Of a DNA stretch of 64,000 bases, positions 7,908-16,016 are shown one piece after another (within the stretch, counting starts at the first letter, position 1; every line of letters starts with the position of its first letter). The notes below the pieces were generated by a model. The model was not told where the DNA came from. It worked only from the letters and a program-made list of their open reading frames with translations, and searched no databases. A program made the position numbers and the translations under genes. The stretch comes from Paenibacillus rubinfantis (GTDB taxonomy: Bacteria; Bacillota; Bacilli; Paenibacillales; Paenibacillaceae), in the NCBI RefSeq assembly GCF_001486505.1, contig NZ_LN909066.1:786452-850451 (forward strand), read 5' to 3'.

Positions 7908-9233
7908 TTATTTTGCCGCCCTTAACTTCTCGCTGGCTTCGTTGAGGTCCGCTTGCCAATCGTCTACGGTCTTCTCTCCCGAGATGATGCTGTTGGCCGT
8001 ATCAAACAACGTGGTTTTGATATTCACGCCTTCCACTGGGCTGGTGCTGACAAACCCGCCGACCAACGCCTTCACGTTCGGCTCATCGTATACGCTGTAG
8101 AACGATTGATTTTCGCCGGTCAACTGCTCCGAAATCCCCTTGATAGGTTGAATCGCATTGGACTTAGCAAAAATTTCGGCAGCTTTATCGGAGTAAAGGA
8201 AGGTGATAAACTCTTTAGCCAGGTCTTTGTTTTTCGCTTGGGACGGGACCCATACGGATTCCATCGAAGTGACGATGTAACGATCTCCGCCTCCCTTCAC
8301 CGTCGGTATCGGGGTTAATCCCCACTGAAACCCTTCCGCTCTGGGCGCATCGGCCATTTCCCCGGCAATCCAGGTGCCGTTTGGCATAAACAAGACCTTA
8401 TTGTCCAGGATCGCCTGCTGATTTTTGGTGAAGTCCTGCTCATTGGCGTACGCGACGGTCGTATCCGAGGCATAGCTGAGCAGCTTGGCGGTCGTGTCCA
8501 GCGCCTGTTTGGCTTCCGAGGTCTGCCAGATGGCTTGCTCGTAATTCATCACCTTATCGTAAAATTCCAACCCGCCGACATCAGCCAACAGGGCAAAGAA
8601 GAAGGAATCCAAATATCCAGCGGTAGGATAGGTAAATAAGGCAATCCCTTCGCTCTTGGCCTGATCGCCGAGGGCAAACATCTCATCCCATGTCTTTGGC
8701 ACTTCCCAGCCTTTTTGCTCGAACAGTCCCTTGTTGTACACCAACCCCGTTGGAGAATAATACATCGGCATCAAATAGGTGCGGTCATCGCCGTAAGGAT
8801 TGGTGCCAAGCGTTCCAATCAGGCCGTCGACCAGCTTGTCCTTCAACGTCTGCTCTTCCCCGGGAACCTGTATCGACAAGACGTCCGTCAGATCCTCCAA
8901 CCCTTTATCTTTAATCAGCGTCTCGGTGAGTCCCGCGCTGCGCCCTTGGCCAAGTACTACAACGTCGGGATATTTCCCAGCCTTCATGCCCGGTGTGATC
9001 TCATCTTCAATGCTCTTGCTGATCGTCAGCTCCACGTCTACGTCAAATTGCTCCTCGAACACTGCGATGACCTGGCTGTACATTTCCTTGCCGTAACCGC
9101 CTTCGAGGGCGGCCATTTTTAACACTGGCTTCCCGTCTTCTCCGGAGGATGCTCCGTTTGAACCGGCCCCGCAGGCCGTTAAGGTCAACATCGCTGTGAT
9201 CACGATCGCAGCGCCTAACTTTTGGATCCGCAT
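7908..9233 (-). CDS. Extracellular solute-binding lipoprotein, family 1
   Basis: This 441-residue protein captures the sugar outside the membrane. Residues 1-21 are a lipoprotein signal ending in the lipobox LTAC, with Cys21 as the lipid-anchored residue, followed by a GAGSNGASSGEDG linker. The rest is the two-lobe fold of family 1 binding proteins (AKNKDLAKEFITFLYSDKAAEIF is a typical late motif). ATG 9233 is preferred over the upstream ATG at 9263, which overlaps the predicted -10 box; GGGAGG sits correctly before 9233. It is the first gene of the operon that carries GH112 and GH29. Confidence 0.92.
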   Translation of the reverse strand: MRIQKLGAAIVITAMLTLTACGAGSNGASSGEDGKPVLKMAALEGGYGKEMYSQVIAVFEEQFDVDVELTISKSIEDEITPGMKAGKYPDVVVLGQGRSAGLTETLIKDKGLEDLTDVLSIQVPGEEQTLKDKLVDGLIGTLGTNPYGDDRTYLMPMYYSPTGLVYNKGLFEQKGWEVPKTWDEMFALGDQAKSEGIALFTYPTAGYLDSFFFALLADVGGLEFYDKVMNYEQAIWQTSEAKQALDTTAKLLSYASDTTVAYANEQDFTKNQQAILDNKVLFMPNGTWIAGEMADAPRAEGFQWGLTPIPTVKGGGDRYIVTSMESVWVPSQAKNKDLAKEFITFLYSDKAAEIFAKSNAIQPIKGISEQLTGENQSFYSVYDEPNVKALVGGFVSTSPVEGVNIKTTLFDTANSIISGEKTVDDWQADLNEASEKLRAAK

Positions 9234-9261
9234 TTGAACGCCTCCCTTTTTATTTATTTTC

Positions 9262-9287
9262 ATTATAGTGAGTAGAAAGCGTTTTTA
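9262..9287 (-). promoter_or_regulatory. Promoter -10 and cre-like site of the GH112/GH29 operon
   Basis: On the minus strand TATAAT lies at 9267-9262, about 17 bases before the GGGAGG ribosome site. No good -35 box is found 17 bases upstream, which fits a promoter needing an activator such as the divergent AraC protein. AGAAAGCGTTTTTA at 9274-9287 matches 12 of 14 positions of the CcpA catabolite-repression consensus. Both calls rest on motif matching only. Confidence 0.5.
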
Positions 9288-9439
9288 AATATGTCATTAT
9301 TGCTATGTTTTTTAGTTATATTGCTCTATTGATTAATAAAGATAACATTTTGTGCTATCATTAAATTTGTCAGCGGTCATGCTACAGCTTAGGAGCTTAG
9401 CTAGCAAGGTGTCATTTTTACTCTGAAAGGAACGAAGGT

Positions 9440-10279
9440 ATGACGAACCACCCCAATTCCTCGGCCGATCTGCTCGCCAGCCTGAACACGGAGCTGATCT
9501 ATATCAACAAGTCGGATGCCGATAGCCAAAACTGGATTGGTCTGAAGCACTCCCACCATTTCGCCGAATTGTTTTATGTGACAAACGGGACGGGGGAATT
9601 TCTCGTTCGGGACGAACGGCTCCCCATCAAGAAGCATGATGTCATCATCGTGAACCCCAATATTGAGCATACGGAAATTTCCGATTTCAGCGATCCGCTA
9701 GAATACTTTGTTATTGGCCTAAACGGCATTTCCTTTATTTCAGATGAAGACACGGTGCCTTACGTCCGCTTTAGGGATCCGGACAAGAGCATCCTTCTCT
9801 ATCTGTACAAAGCGTTCGAGGAATACAGCGCCAAGCAGGAAGCCTATCTGGAGTTATGCAAGCATCTGGTTCAGGTCATGTTGATCTTGATCCTGCGCAA
9901 AAAGCATGTATCGATTAACCTCTCAACCACCGAAAAAGTTCCCAAAGAGGTCGCTCTGGTCAAAAATTACATCGATGTCCACTTTAAAGGTAACATCACG
10001 CTGGAATCCATGGCAGAGGAAGCGCACATCAACAAGTATTACTTATCTCATCTTTTCAAAAAAACGTATGGCGTGTCCCCCGTGAAATACCTGAATCAGG
10101 TGCGGATGGACACAGCCAAATTCCTGTTGGAATCAACCAATTACTCCGTGCTGGAAATCTCCGAGATCATCGGCTTCAAATCCCAGTCGTACTTCTCGCA
10201 AACATTTAAGCGGGAGGTTGGCCTCGCGCCGCTTGACTATCGGAAGGAGAACCGGCAGAAGACGCGGGGACCGCTGTAG
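9440..10279 (+). CDS. AraC-family transcriptional regulator with cupin sensor domain
   Basis: This 279-residue regulator has an N-terminal sugar-sensing cupin fold (about 15-110, with HSHHFAELFYVTNGTGEF) and a C-terminal pair of helix-turn-helix motifs (about 175-272). The second motif ends IIGFKSQSYFSQTFKREVGLAPLDYR, the AraC signature. It is divergent from the importer/GH112/GH29 operon across a 206-base gap and is the obvious candidate activator of it. GAAAGGA precedes the ATG. The effector is presumably the imported galactoside or a breakdown product (inference). Confidence 0.9.
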   Translation: MTNHPNSSADLLASLNTELIYINKSDADSQNWIGLKHSHHFAELFYVTNGTGEFLVRDERLPIKKHDVIIVNPNIEHTEISDFSDPLEYFVIGLNGISFISDEDTVPYVRFRDPDKSILLYLYKAFEEYSAKQEAYLELCKHLVQVMLILILRKKHVSINLSTTEKVPKEVALVKNYIDVHFKGNITLESMAEEAHINKYYLSHLFKKTYGVSPVKYLNQVRMDTAKFLLESTNYSVLEISEIIGFKSQSYFSQTFKREVGLAPLDYRKENRQKTRGPL

Positions 10280-10301
10280 CGTGATGGATAAGCACAAAAA
10301 A

Positions 10302-10324
10302 AGGGATGTCCTATAGACATCCCT
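10302..10324 (-). terminator. Rho-independent terminator of the LysR gene
   Basis: AGGGATGTC (10302-10310), a five-base loop and GACATCCCT (10316-10324) form a perfect 9-bp stem. On the minus strand it runs into TTTTTTT. It touches the LysR stop codon. On the plus strand there is no T-run, so it serves the minus-strand gene, though it may slow readthrough from the AraC gene. Confidence 0.85.
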
Positions 10325-11217
10325 CATGTTGCGTCCATTCCTGCTTCCGCTAATCTCGCGAAATATCGAATGGTAAAATCACGGAATCGTGCCGCGATTT
10401 GCTTCATATAGCGTTCCTTCGGCCAGGACAAGGAAATCGTTCGCTTGCACCAGCCTTCTTCCAGTCTGAGCAGCCGGACACCCGTTCCGGTGGATCCGGC
10501 CCAAGTGATGGCGGGCAGGAACGCTACGCCTTGTCCCGCACGAATTAATCCGCGTACCGTGGCCGGATCGTCACTTTCGAACCGAATCCGGGGCGTGAAC
10601 CCGGCTAGTCGGCAGAAGGCATCCGTCGTCTCCCGCAACGACTTGCCGGAAGGAAGCATGATGAAGTCTTCCTCCCGAAGCTCCTTTAAGCTAACCCGCT
10701 CCCGCCGAGCGAGCGGATGGTCAGCTGGAACGGCCACGAGAATCTCCTCTTCCAGCAAGGAGACGGTTTCGGCTCCCGGGGGGGATTCAGCTCCGTCCGA
10801 GAGGCATAAATCGTAGCTCGTCCGAGTGTCCAGCGGGGAAACATGCTGCAGCAAGTTGAATTGAGCCCGTGGATATTCCGCGCGGAAATCCGCCAACAGG
10901 TCTGGCAGCAAATGCGAGGATACCCGAACGTCCAGTGTTAGGACGGGAGAGGCGAACCCGCTGACATCCTGCAACTGGCGCTTCCCATCCTCGAGCGCAT
11001 CCAAAGCGAGATCCACCTGCTGAAGAAACGTTCTGCCATGCTCATTCAAGCGGATCGTCTTGCGTTCCCGGTGAAACAGCTCGATTCCAAGCTCCGCTTC
11101 CAGGGATGCGATCATTTTGCTCAGTGCCGGTTGCGAGATATGTAAGCTCTGGGCAGCTTTCGTCATGTGCTCCAGGCGAGCCACCGTCTGAAAATACTTC
11201 AGTTGCAACAACTCCAC
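10324..11217 (-). CDS. LysR-family transcriptional regulator
   Basis: This 297-residue protein has the N-terminal winged helix-turn-helix typical of LysR (residues 1-60: LEHMTKAAQSLHISQPALSKMIASLEAELG). A periplasmic-binding-protein-like effector domain follows (about 90-290), with LPSGKSLRETTDAF and GQGVAFLPAI. It is divergent from the carboxylesterase gene, and the shared gap contains two palindromes suited to a LysR dimer. The usual LysR arrangement predicts self-repression and control of the esterase-TauE pair. The ligand is unknown and could be the esterase product. Confidence 0.92.
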   Translation of the reverse strand: MELLQLKYFQTVARLEHMTKAAQSLHISQPALSKMIASLEAELGIELFHRERKTIRLNEHGRTFLQQVDLALDALEDGKRQLQDVSGFASPVLTLDVRVSSHLLPDLLADFRAEYPRAQFNLLQHVSPLDTRTSYDLCLSDGAESPPGAETVSLLEEEILVAVPADHPLARRERVSLKELREEDFIMLPSGKSLRETTDAFCRLAGFTPRIRFESDDPATVRGLIRAGQGVAFLPAITWAGSTGTGVRLLRLEEGWCKRTISLSWPKERYMKQIAARFRDFTIRYFARLAEAGMDAT

Positions 11218-11238
11218 TCCGCTTTATCCTCCCTACTT

Positions 11239-11308
11239 CATAACCAATAAGTTATGATCTTTATAAATAAATATATATTATGGCTTATCAACATAAGCAA
11301 GCTATAAT
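11239..11308 (+). promoter_or_regulatory. LysR/esterase divergent control region with two palindromes and a -10 box
   Basis: CATAAC (11239-11244), six bases, then GTTATG (11251-11256) form one inverted repeat. GCTTAT (11283-11288), CAAC, then ATAAGC (11293-11298) form a second, directly upstream of TATAAT at 11303-11308. The spacing fits a LysR recognition site plus an activation site next to the promoter. The -10 box lies downstream of the ATG at 11280, which argues that this ATG is not the translation start of the esterase. Confidence 0.5.
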
Positions 11309-11342
11309 AGTCACAACAACAACAGGACAGGAGAGAATCCCC

Positions 11343-12827
11343 TTGATTGTACAGACGTTATCAGGCAAGGTTGAGGGTGTCAAACTGGATGGTGCTTACG
11401 TCTTCCGAGGAATTCCCTATGCCGCTCCAACGGGAGGTTCGCGGAGATTTAAGCCTCCGGCTTCTCCACTTCCGTGGCAAGGTGTACGGCGGTGCGATCG
11501 GTATGGTCATATAGCCCCCCAGAATCCGGCACAGGAAGGTCTTCTATCGGAGCTAACGCAGTCCGAAGATTGCTTGGTTCTGAACGTATGGACGCCGCAG
11601 GACTTGGGCGATGAGCTAAAGCCCGTGATGGTCTATATTCACGGCGGCGGATTCGTAGGGGGAACCGGAGCGGATTGTGAGGGTACCAAATACGCGTCCG
11701 AAGAAGGCATGGTCTATGTGTCGATCAACTATCGGCTGGGGGCATTAGGTTTCTTGGAGTTGAGTGAGTTGCTGGGCGAGGAATACGCAGCTTCGGGTAA
11801 TAATGGCATGCTCGATATCGTCACTGCGTTGCAGTGGGTTCAGCACAATATCGCCGCTTTTGGCGGCGACCCGTCGAGCGTCACGGTCATCGGGAACTCC
11901 GCTGGCGCCAAATGTGTGGCATCGCTGTATGTCATGCCAAAGGCACACGGCTTGTTTCACCGTGCTATCGCCCAAAGCGGAGCCACGCAAGCGATTCGCG
12001 ATCGCCAGACGGCTAGCGTAACAACCCGAAGACTACTGGAGCAGTTGAAAATATCGCCGTCCGAAGCGCATCATTTACTCGAGCTTCCCGCAGAGAAACT
12101 GATTGAAGCGCAAGCGGCAATTGGCTTTGATACCTCACGCGGCCTGCATATGTTTGGTCCTGTGGCCGATGGTCTCGTTATCCCTTTCGATCCGCTGGAG
12201 AGCCTTAAAGGTAATGAAGGGCTCCCGCCGCTGTTGATCGGGTCCAACGAGGAAGAGGCGGCGATCTTTATCCATAATGATCCGCTGCTGAGATCTCCGG
12301 ATCGGGGAGCGCTGGAAAGATTATTAGGGTCAAATGCGGAGGTGGCGTGGGAGGCTTATCAGCACTACCAGACATCGATGCCGACAGAAGTTGCGTGGAA
12401 TCGAACGTTAACCGAGCACCTGTACACCATCGGGGCCATGCAGTTCGCGGAAGCCATAGCTTTATCAGGGGCACCGGTATGGATGTATCGGCTTCGATGC
12501 GCCGGCAGGCTGGGAGCCATCCATGGGTTTGAAGGCAGCTTGATTCAAACGGCCTTAGCTGCAGGTGATCCCGGCTCCATTCCTACACTCCCTTCCGACG
12601 ACCCCTATTTGGTGACAGCCGAAATGAACGAACTTGCCCACGGGATGAGAGCAGCTTGGTGTGCCTTTATTCGCAATGGTGACCCCAATACGGGACTTTT
12701 ACCTGCTTGGCCTGTCTACGGTAAAGACCATGCCACCCTGGTGCTGGACCTCGTCAGCTCTGTGCATAAGGACTTACCAACCCCGGCCGGGATTCGCGTT
12801 CCTCACCAGGTTTGGAGGATGCCTTGA
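11343..12827 (+). CDS. Type-B carboxylesterase/lipase
   Basis: This 494-residue alpha/beta hydrolase cleaves carboxylic esters. It shows FRGIPYAAP near the N-terminus, the oxyanion motif YIHGGGFVGG, the nucleophile Ser186 in GNSAGAK, the acid region SNEEEAAIF and the histidine in GAIHGFE. There is no signal peptide, so it acts in the cytoplasm. The TTG at 11343 is chosen as start because GGAGAG lies 8-9 bases before it and a TATAAT at 11303 lies inside any longer frame. Its stop overlaps the start of the TauE/SafE gene in TTGA. The natural ester is unknown. Confidence 0.85.
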   Translation: MIVQTLSGKVEGVKLDGAYVFRGIPYAAPTGGSRRFKPPASPLPWQGVRRCDRYGHIAPQNPAQEGLLSELTQSEDCLVLNVWTPQDLGDELKPVMVYIHGGGFVGGTGADCEGTKYASEEGMVYVSINYRLGALGFLELSELLGEEYAASGNNGMLDIVTALQWVQHNIAAFGGDPSSVTVIGNSAGAKCVASLYVMPKAHGLFHRAIAQSGATQAIRDRQTASVTTRRLLEQLKISPSEAHHLLELPAEKLIEAQAAIGFDTSRGLHMFGPVADGLVIPFDPLESLKGNEGLPPLLIGSNEEEAAIFIHNDPLLRSPDRGALERLLGSNAEVAWEAYQHYQTSMPTEVAWNRTLTEHLYTIGAMQFAEAIALSGAPVWMYRLRCAGRLGAIHGFEGSLIQTALAAGDPGSIPTLPSDDPYLVTAEMNELAHGMRAAWCAFIRNGDPNTGLLPAWPVYGKDHATLVLDLVSSVHKDLPTPAGIRVPHQVWRMP

Positions 12828-13594
12828 TCCCGCTGCTCGAAGTTGCCTTGGTCATGTTGGCGCTTGGCCTGCTCCTCGGCTTCGTAGGCGCCGGCGGATC
12901 GGGATTTATTATCTCGATTCTGACCGTCGTGTTTGGTTACCCCATTCATACGGCGTTGGGGACGGCACTCGCGGCCATGTTCTTCTCGTCCTTCTCCGGT
13001 TCGATCAGCCATTACCGAGAAGGGAATATGAAGCTGCGGCCCGGGGTGGTCGTCGGCTTAACCGGCGCAGCGGGTGCGTGGATCAGCTCCGGCTGGTCCT
13101 CCCTGATTCCCGAAAACCAGCTGGGATATCTGACCTCCGGCATGTTATTTGCTTCCGGATTCGCCTTATGGTTTCGTATGGCCTATGTCTCCCGGCGACC
13201 AAAGGCGTCTGAGGACATGGAAGCTTCCTCCGTCAGAGGTTGGCACTTCTGGGTGAATGCGCCGCTCGTCGGCTTCATTACCGGATCCTTGTCGGGGTTG
13301 TTTGGAATCGGGTCGACCCCTTTTATCCAACTGGGACTGATGCTGCTCCTAGGAATGTCTATGCGGTACGCTGCCGGCACAACGATGTTGGTTATCATGC
13401 CGATTGCCCTAGCCGGAGGGGCCGGTTACTTTACCATCGGGTACTTGGATGTACAATTACTCGCCGCGGTTGTCGTCGGCACGATGACCGGCGCGTATAT
13501 TGGCGCCAAGTTCACGAAGCGCGTACCTGCAGCTTGGCTCAAAACATGCATGGTGCTTACCCCGATGCTGGGCGGTGCGATCCTTTTGTTTTAA
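12824..13594 (+). CDS. TauE/SafE-family anion exporter
   Basis: This 256-residue integral membrane protein has seven or eight hydrophobic segments, with the duplicated half-motifs FVGAGGSGFIISILTV and SGLFGIGSTPFIQLGL that define the TauE/SafE family. Members move sulfite, sulfoacetate or small carboxylates across the membrane. The start is taken as TTG 12824 because it overlaps the esterase stop (TTGA) and GGAGG lies five bases upstream. Coupling to an esterase under a LysR regulator suggests export of an acid released by ester cleavage, but this is inference. Confidence 0.85.
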   Translation: MIPLLEVALVMLALGLLLGFVGAGGSGFIISILTVVFGYPIHTALGTALAAMFFSSFSGSISHYREGNMKLRPGVVVGLTGAAGAWISSGWSSLIPENQLGYLTSGMLFASGFALWFRMAYVSRRPKASEDMEASSVRGWHFWVNAPLVGFITGSLSGLFGIGSTPFIQLGLMLLLGMSMRYAAGTTMLVIMPIALAGGAGYFTIGYLDVQLLAAVVVGTMTGAYIGAKFTKRVPAAWLKTCMVLTPMLGGAILLF

Positions 13595-13611
13595 ACCTCG
13601 ATCCCCCAAAA

Positions 13612-13635
13612 AAGGACCCTCTGAGGAGGGTCCTT
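13612..13635. terminator. Bidirectional terminator between TauE and CueP genes
   Basis: AAGGACCCTC (13612-13621), loop TGAG, GAGGGTCCTT (13626-13635) form a 10-bp perfect stem. It is followed by CGTTTTG on the plus strand and by a seven-T run on the minus strand. It lies between two convergent genes and can serve both. Confidence 0.88.
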
Positions 13636-13649
13636 CGTTTTGTATAAAA

Positions 13650-14198
13650 CTAGCTGAGCTGCAACGTTGTAATGCACGTTTGATCTCCGTCGAACGTAGA
13701 AATCTCCGACTCGGCGGTTTGGCCGTCACGGCTTACCTGAACACGGTACGTTTGATCGCGCGGCAACCACAAGTCGATAAATCCGTTTGCTTGGGACGTC
13801 ATTTTTTGATCCAACACGGTGTTTCCTTCCGCGTCGGTGACGTTCACCTGAAACTCTTGCTCCATCATCTCGCCCCGGCAACCGGTCAAGCTATGAATCT
13901 CGCAAGGATGCGTCTGGTTCACATAAGGAGCAATCGAGACGAAAAACTCGTCCTTCGGCAGTTCATATGTCTTCGCGTCTGCTGTATCGCCGTCCACGAT
14001 CAGTTGGCTTGATGTGATCGACGCCGACCTGGCGCTTAATTTACCCACGCTATAGTCCTGAACCAGCTGCTTGATGTTTTGAACCTCTAAAGCGTTTGAT
14101 TCTGTCTGCTTATCGGCTTGTCCGGTGAGGAGAAAATAACTTCCCAACGCAGCAACCACAACAACCCCGGCCACCGCCAAAATGGTATTGCGTTTCAT
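13650..14198 (-). CDS. CueP-family copper-binding protein
   Basis: This 182-residue protein has an N-terminal signal or membrane anchor (about 5-24), then an extracellular domain. It has SIAPYVNQTHPCEIHSLTGC with two cysteines and GRGEMMEQEF directly after, and a third cysteine in QTCITTLQL near the C-terminus. This three-cysteine pattern is that of CueP, which in Salmonella holds copper in the periplasm and supplies it to superoxide dismutase. Here it would act on the outer face of the membrane. It is transcribed alone, from its own promoter to its own terminator. No copper pump or sensor lies next to it. Confidence 0.85.
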   Translation of the reverse strand: MKRNTILAVAGVVVVAALGSYFLLTGQADKQTESNALEVQNIKQLVQDYSVGKLSARSASITSSQLIVDGDTADAKTYELPKDEFFVSIAPYVNQTHPCEIHSLTGCRGEMMEQEFQVNVTDAEGNTVLDQKMTSQANGFIDLWLPRDQTYRVQVSRDGQTAESEISTFDGDQTCITTLQLS

Positions 14199-14252
14199 TT
14201 ATCGGCACCCTTTCGTACCTGCATGGATTCTTCAATACAATCGAACAATCCG

Positions 14253-14281
14253 ATTATAGCACAGGTTCCGGTTGCCTTCAT
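14253..14281 (-). promoter_or_regulatory. Promoter of the cueP-like gene (extended -10)
   Basis: On the minus strand TATAAT lies at 14258-14253, preceded by TGC, which makes an extended -10 element. ATGAAG 17 bases upstream (14281-14276) is a weak -35. The start point would be about 50 bases before the ATG at 14198. It overlaps the last residues of the neighbouring Nif3-like gene. Confidence 0.5.
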
Positions 14282-14284
14282 TTC

Positions 14285-15091
14285 CTATAGATATTGGAAT
14301 GGTTCCTTGGCATCCACAAATGAAACCGGGACCCCGGCCACCAGCGGTTGAAGCCAATCCGCCATATGCTTCATTCCCCATTCCTCACTGCGTTCGTGCC
14401 CGACAACCAGCATCGCTTTGTTCATCCCTAGCATCACGGCGTCGTTCACATAGGCGCATAACGTCCATTCCAGAATTTCGCCGCAGATCATCACGTCCAG
14501 ATTCTGATCGCGCATCAATTCCATCGGCATTTGCTCTCTTCCGAGTCCCAAGCTCCCGCCGCCGACCAACACGCCGATTCTCGAACACGTCATTTCCGGC
14601 CGGCCTACCATTTGAAGCACGTTCATCGACAGATTTTCCTTTAGAAACTCCGCAAGTTCCCCAACCGTTGTCCGGTCGATGACATACACCCAAGGCTTGT
14701 TCTCCTCCGCCAGGCGATCACTCCAGCCAAGTTGATGGATCAACCCGTCATAGATCCGATCCGTTTCAGCCATATGCATATGGTCATGAAATCGCCAAAT
14801 CGCGATACCGTGATCGTCGATCAGTTTCTTTTTGGCCAGATAAACCGGATCTTGTTGAAGCCACTCCAGCTCATCATTTCCTGTGAAATAAGTCGGTTCA
14901 TGCGTAATAATGAGGTTGGCCCCAACCGCGATCGCCTCTTTCACGACATCGACAGTAGCCATAAAGCTCGTGACGATTCCCGTGACTTCCTGGTTGGGAT
15001 CACCTGATGCGAGTCGGTCACAAGTGTTATCGACACGTGTTTCGCCGCAGGAATCCTCCAGAATCAGATCAATAACTTCTTGTACTTTCAT
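14285..15091 (-). CDS. Nif3-like dinuclear-metal-centre protein, divergent
   Basis: This 268-residue protein belongs to the Nif3/DUF34 family, which form hexameric rings with a two-metal site per subunit. The family's first metal motif THHP reads THEP here (His64, Glu65). HDH at 102-104 and GHERSEEWG near the C-terminus supply the other likely ligands. The start is ATG 15091, eight bases after AGGAG; a longer frame begins at 15115 without a good site. It is the last gene of the Lpl-type importer operon, 20 bases after a permease. A role in hydrolysing an imported compound is possible, but the chemistry of the family is not settled. Confidence 0.8.
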   Translation of the reverse strand: MKVQEVIDLILEDSCGETRVDNTCDRLASGDPNQEVTGIVTSFMATVDVVKEAIAVGANLIITHEPTYFTGNDELEWLQQDPVYLAKKKLIDDHGIAIWRFHDHMHMAETDRIYDGLIHQLGWSDRLAEENKPWVYVIDRTTVGELAEFLKENLSMNVLQMVGRPEMTCSRIGVLVGGGSLGLGREQMPMELMRDQNLDVMICGEILEWTLCAYVNDAVMLGMNKAMLVVGHERSEEWGMKHMADWLQPLVAGVPVSFVDAKEPFQYL

Positions 15092-15111
15092 AAGTATTTC
15101 TCCTTTCTGCT

Positions 15112-16005
15112 TCATCCTTTAACGGCGCCGATGACGACTCCCTTAGTCAAATACTTCTGCAGGAACGGAAGCACGATGACGATCGGCAGGATACCAATGA
15201 CCGCCATAGCCATGCGGATAGACGTACTTGGAAGCTCCACGGTCCCCGCGCCAATCACGCTGCCAGCCTGCCCGGACTTCAGAAACTGGATGTTGTTCAT
15301 CAAACGAATCAGCATATTTTGAATGCCGTAATACTGCGGCTTGGTGATGAAGTACAGTGCATTAATCCAGTCGTTCCAATAAGCCAACCCCATGAAGAGT
15401 CCAACGGTAGCCATCACCGGAATAGATAATGGCAGCATAATCCGGAAGAAGGTCCGCAGCTCCGACGCCCCGTCGATTTGAGCGGCTTCGATCAGCTCGG
15501 CGGGAATGTTATTCTTGTAGTAGTTGCGGATCAGCAGCACGTAAAAGCCGTTGGTCAACAGATTCGGTATGATCAGAGCGGCCAGCGTATCTTTGATATG
15601 CATATATTTGGTCCACATGATATAGGACGGAACGATCCCGCCGCTAAACAGCATGGTAAAGAACACAAGAAACGCCAGTGCGTTATGATATTTGAAATCT
15701 TTCCTAGACATCGGATAGGCCAGCATACTCGAGATCAGAAGTCCACCTGCCGTACCCAAAATCGTCACCAGGAAAGAGACGCCATACGACCGAAGGAAGG
15801 TCGAAGCCGAGGAAACCATATACGCGTAGGCATCCAGACTTAATTTCGCCGGAAAGAAGCTGTAACCGTCCCGGATCAACATCGATTCATCCGTGAACGA
15901 GGCGACCAATATCAAGATGAACGGCACAAAGGCAAATATCGTAAGCAGCACCATCGCGACTGCGGAGAACAAGACGAAAATTCGTTCGCCCTTCGTTTGA
16001 ATCAT
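15112..16005 (-). CDS. Carbohydrate ABC importer permease, LplC type
   Basis: This 297-residue permease has six predicted helices, the EAA loop LIEAAQIDGASELRTFFRIMLPLSIP, and the ending LTKGVVIGAVKG that is characteristic of LplC/YtcP proteins. It pairs with the LplB-type permease 11 bases upstream. No ATPase is encoded nearby. The operon lies downstream of a histidine kinase and AraC-type response regulator, the usual arrangement for polysaccharide-induced Lpl importers in Paenibacillus and Bacillus. Confidence 0.93.
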   Translation of the reverse strand: MIQTKGERIFVLFSAVAMVLLTIFAFVPFILILVASFTDESMLIRDGYSFFPAKLSLDAYAYMVSSASTFLRSYGVSFLVTILGTAGGLLISSMLAYPMSRKDFKYHNALAFLVFFTMLFSGGIVPSYIMWTKYMHIKDTLAALIIPNLLTNGFYVLLIRNYYKNNIPAELIEAAQIDGASELRTFFRIMLPLSIPVMATVGLFMGLAYWNDWINALYFITKPQYYGIQNMLIRLMNNIQFLKSGQAGSVIGAGTVELPSTSIRMAMAVIGILPIVIVLPFLQKYLTKGVVIGAVKG

Positions 16006-16016
16006 GGTCTTTCCCC

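Noticed and set aside
9254..9439. Clear promoter for the AraC gene
   Set aside because: Several AT-rich hexamers exist but no pair has both good matches and 16-18 base spacing on the plus strand.
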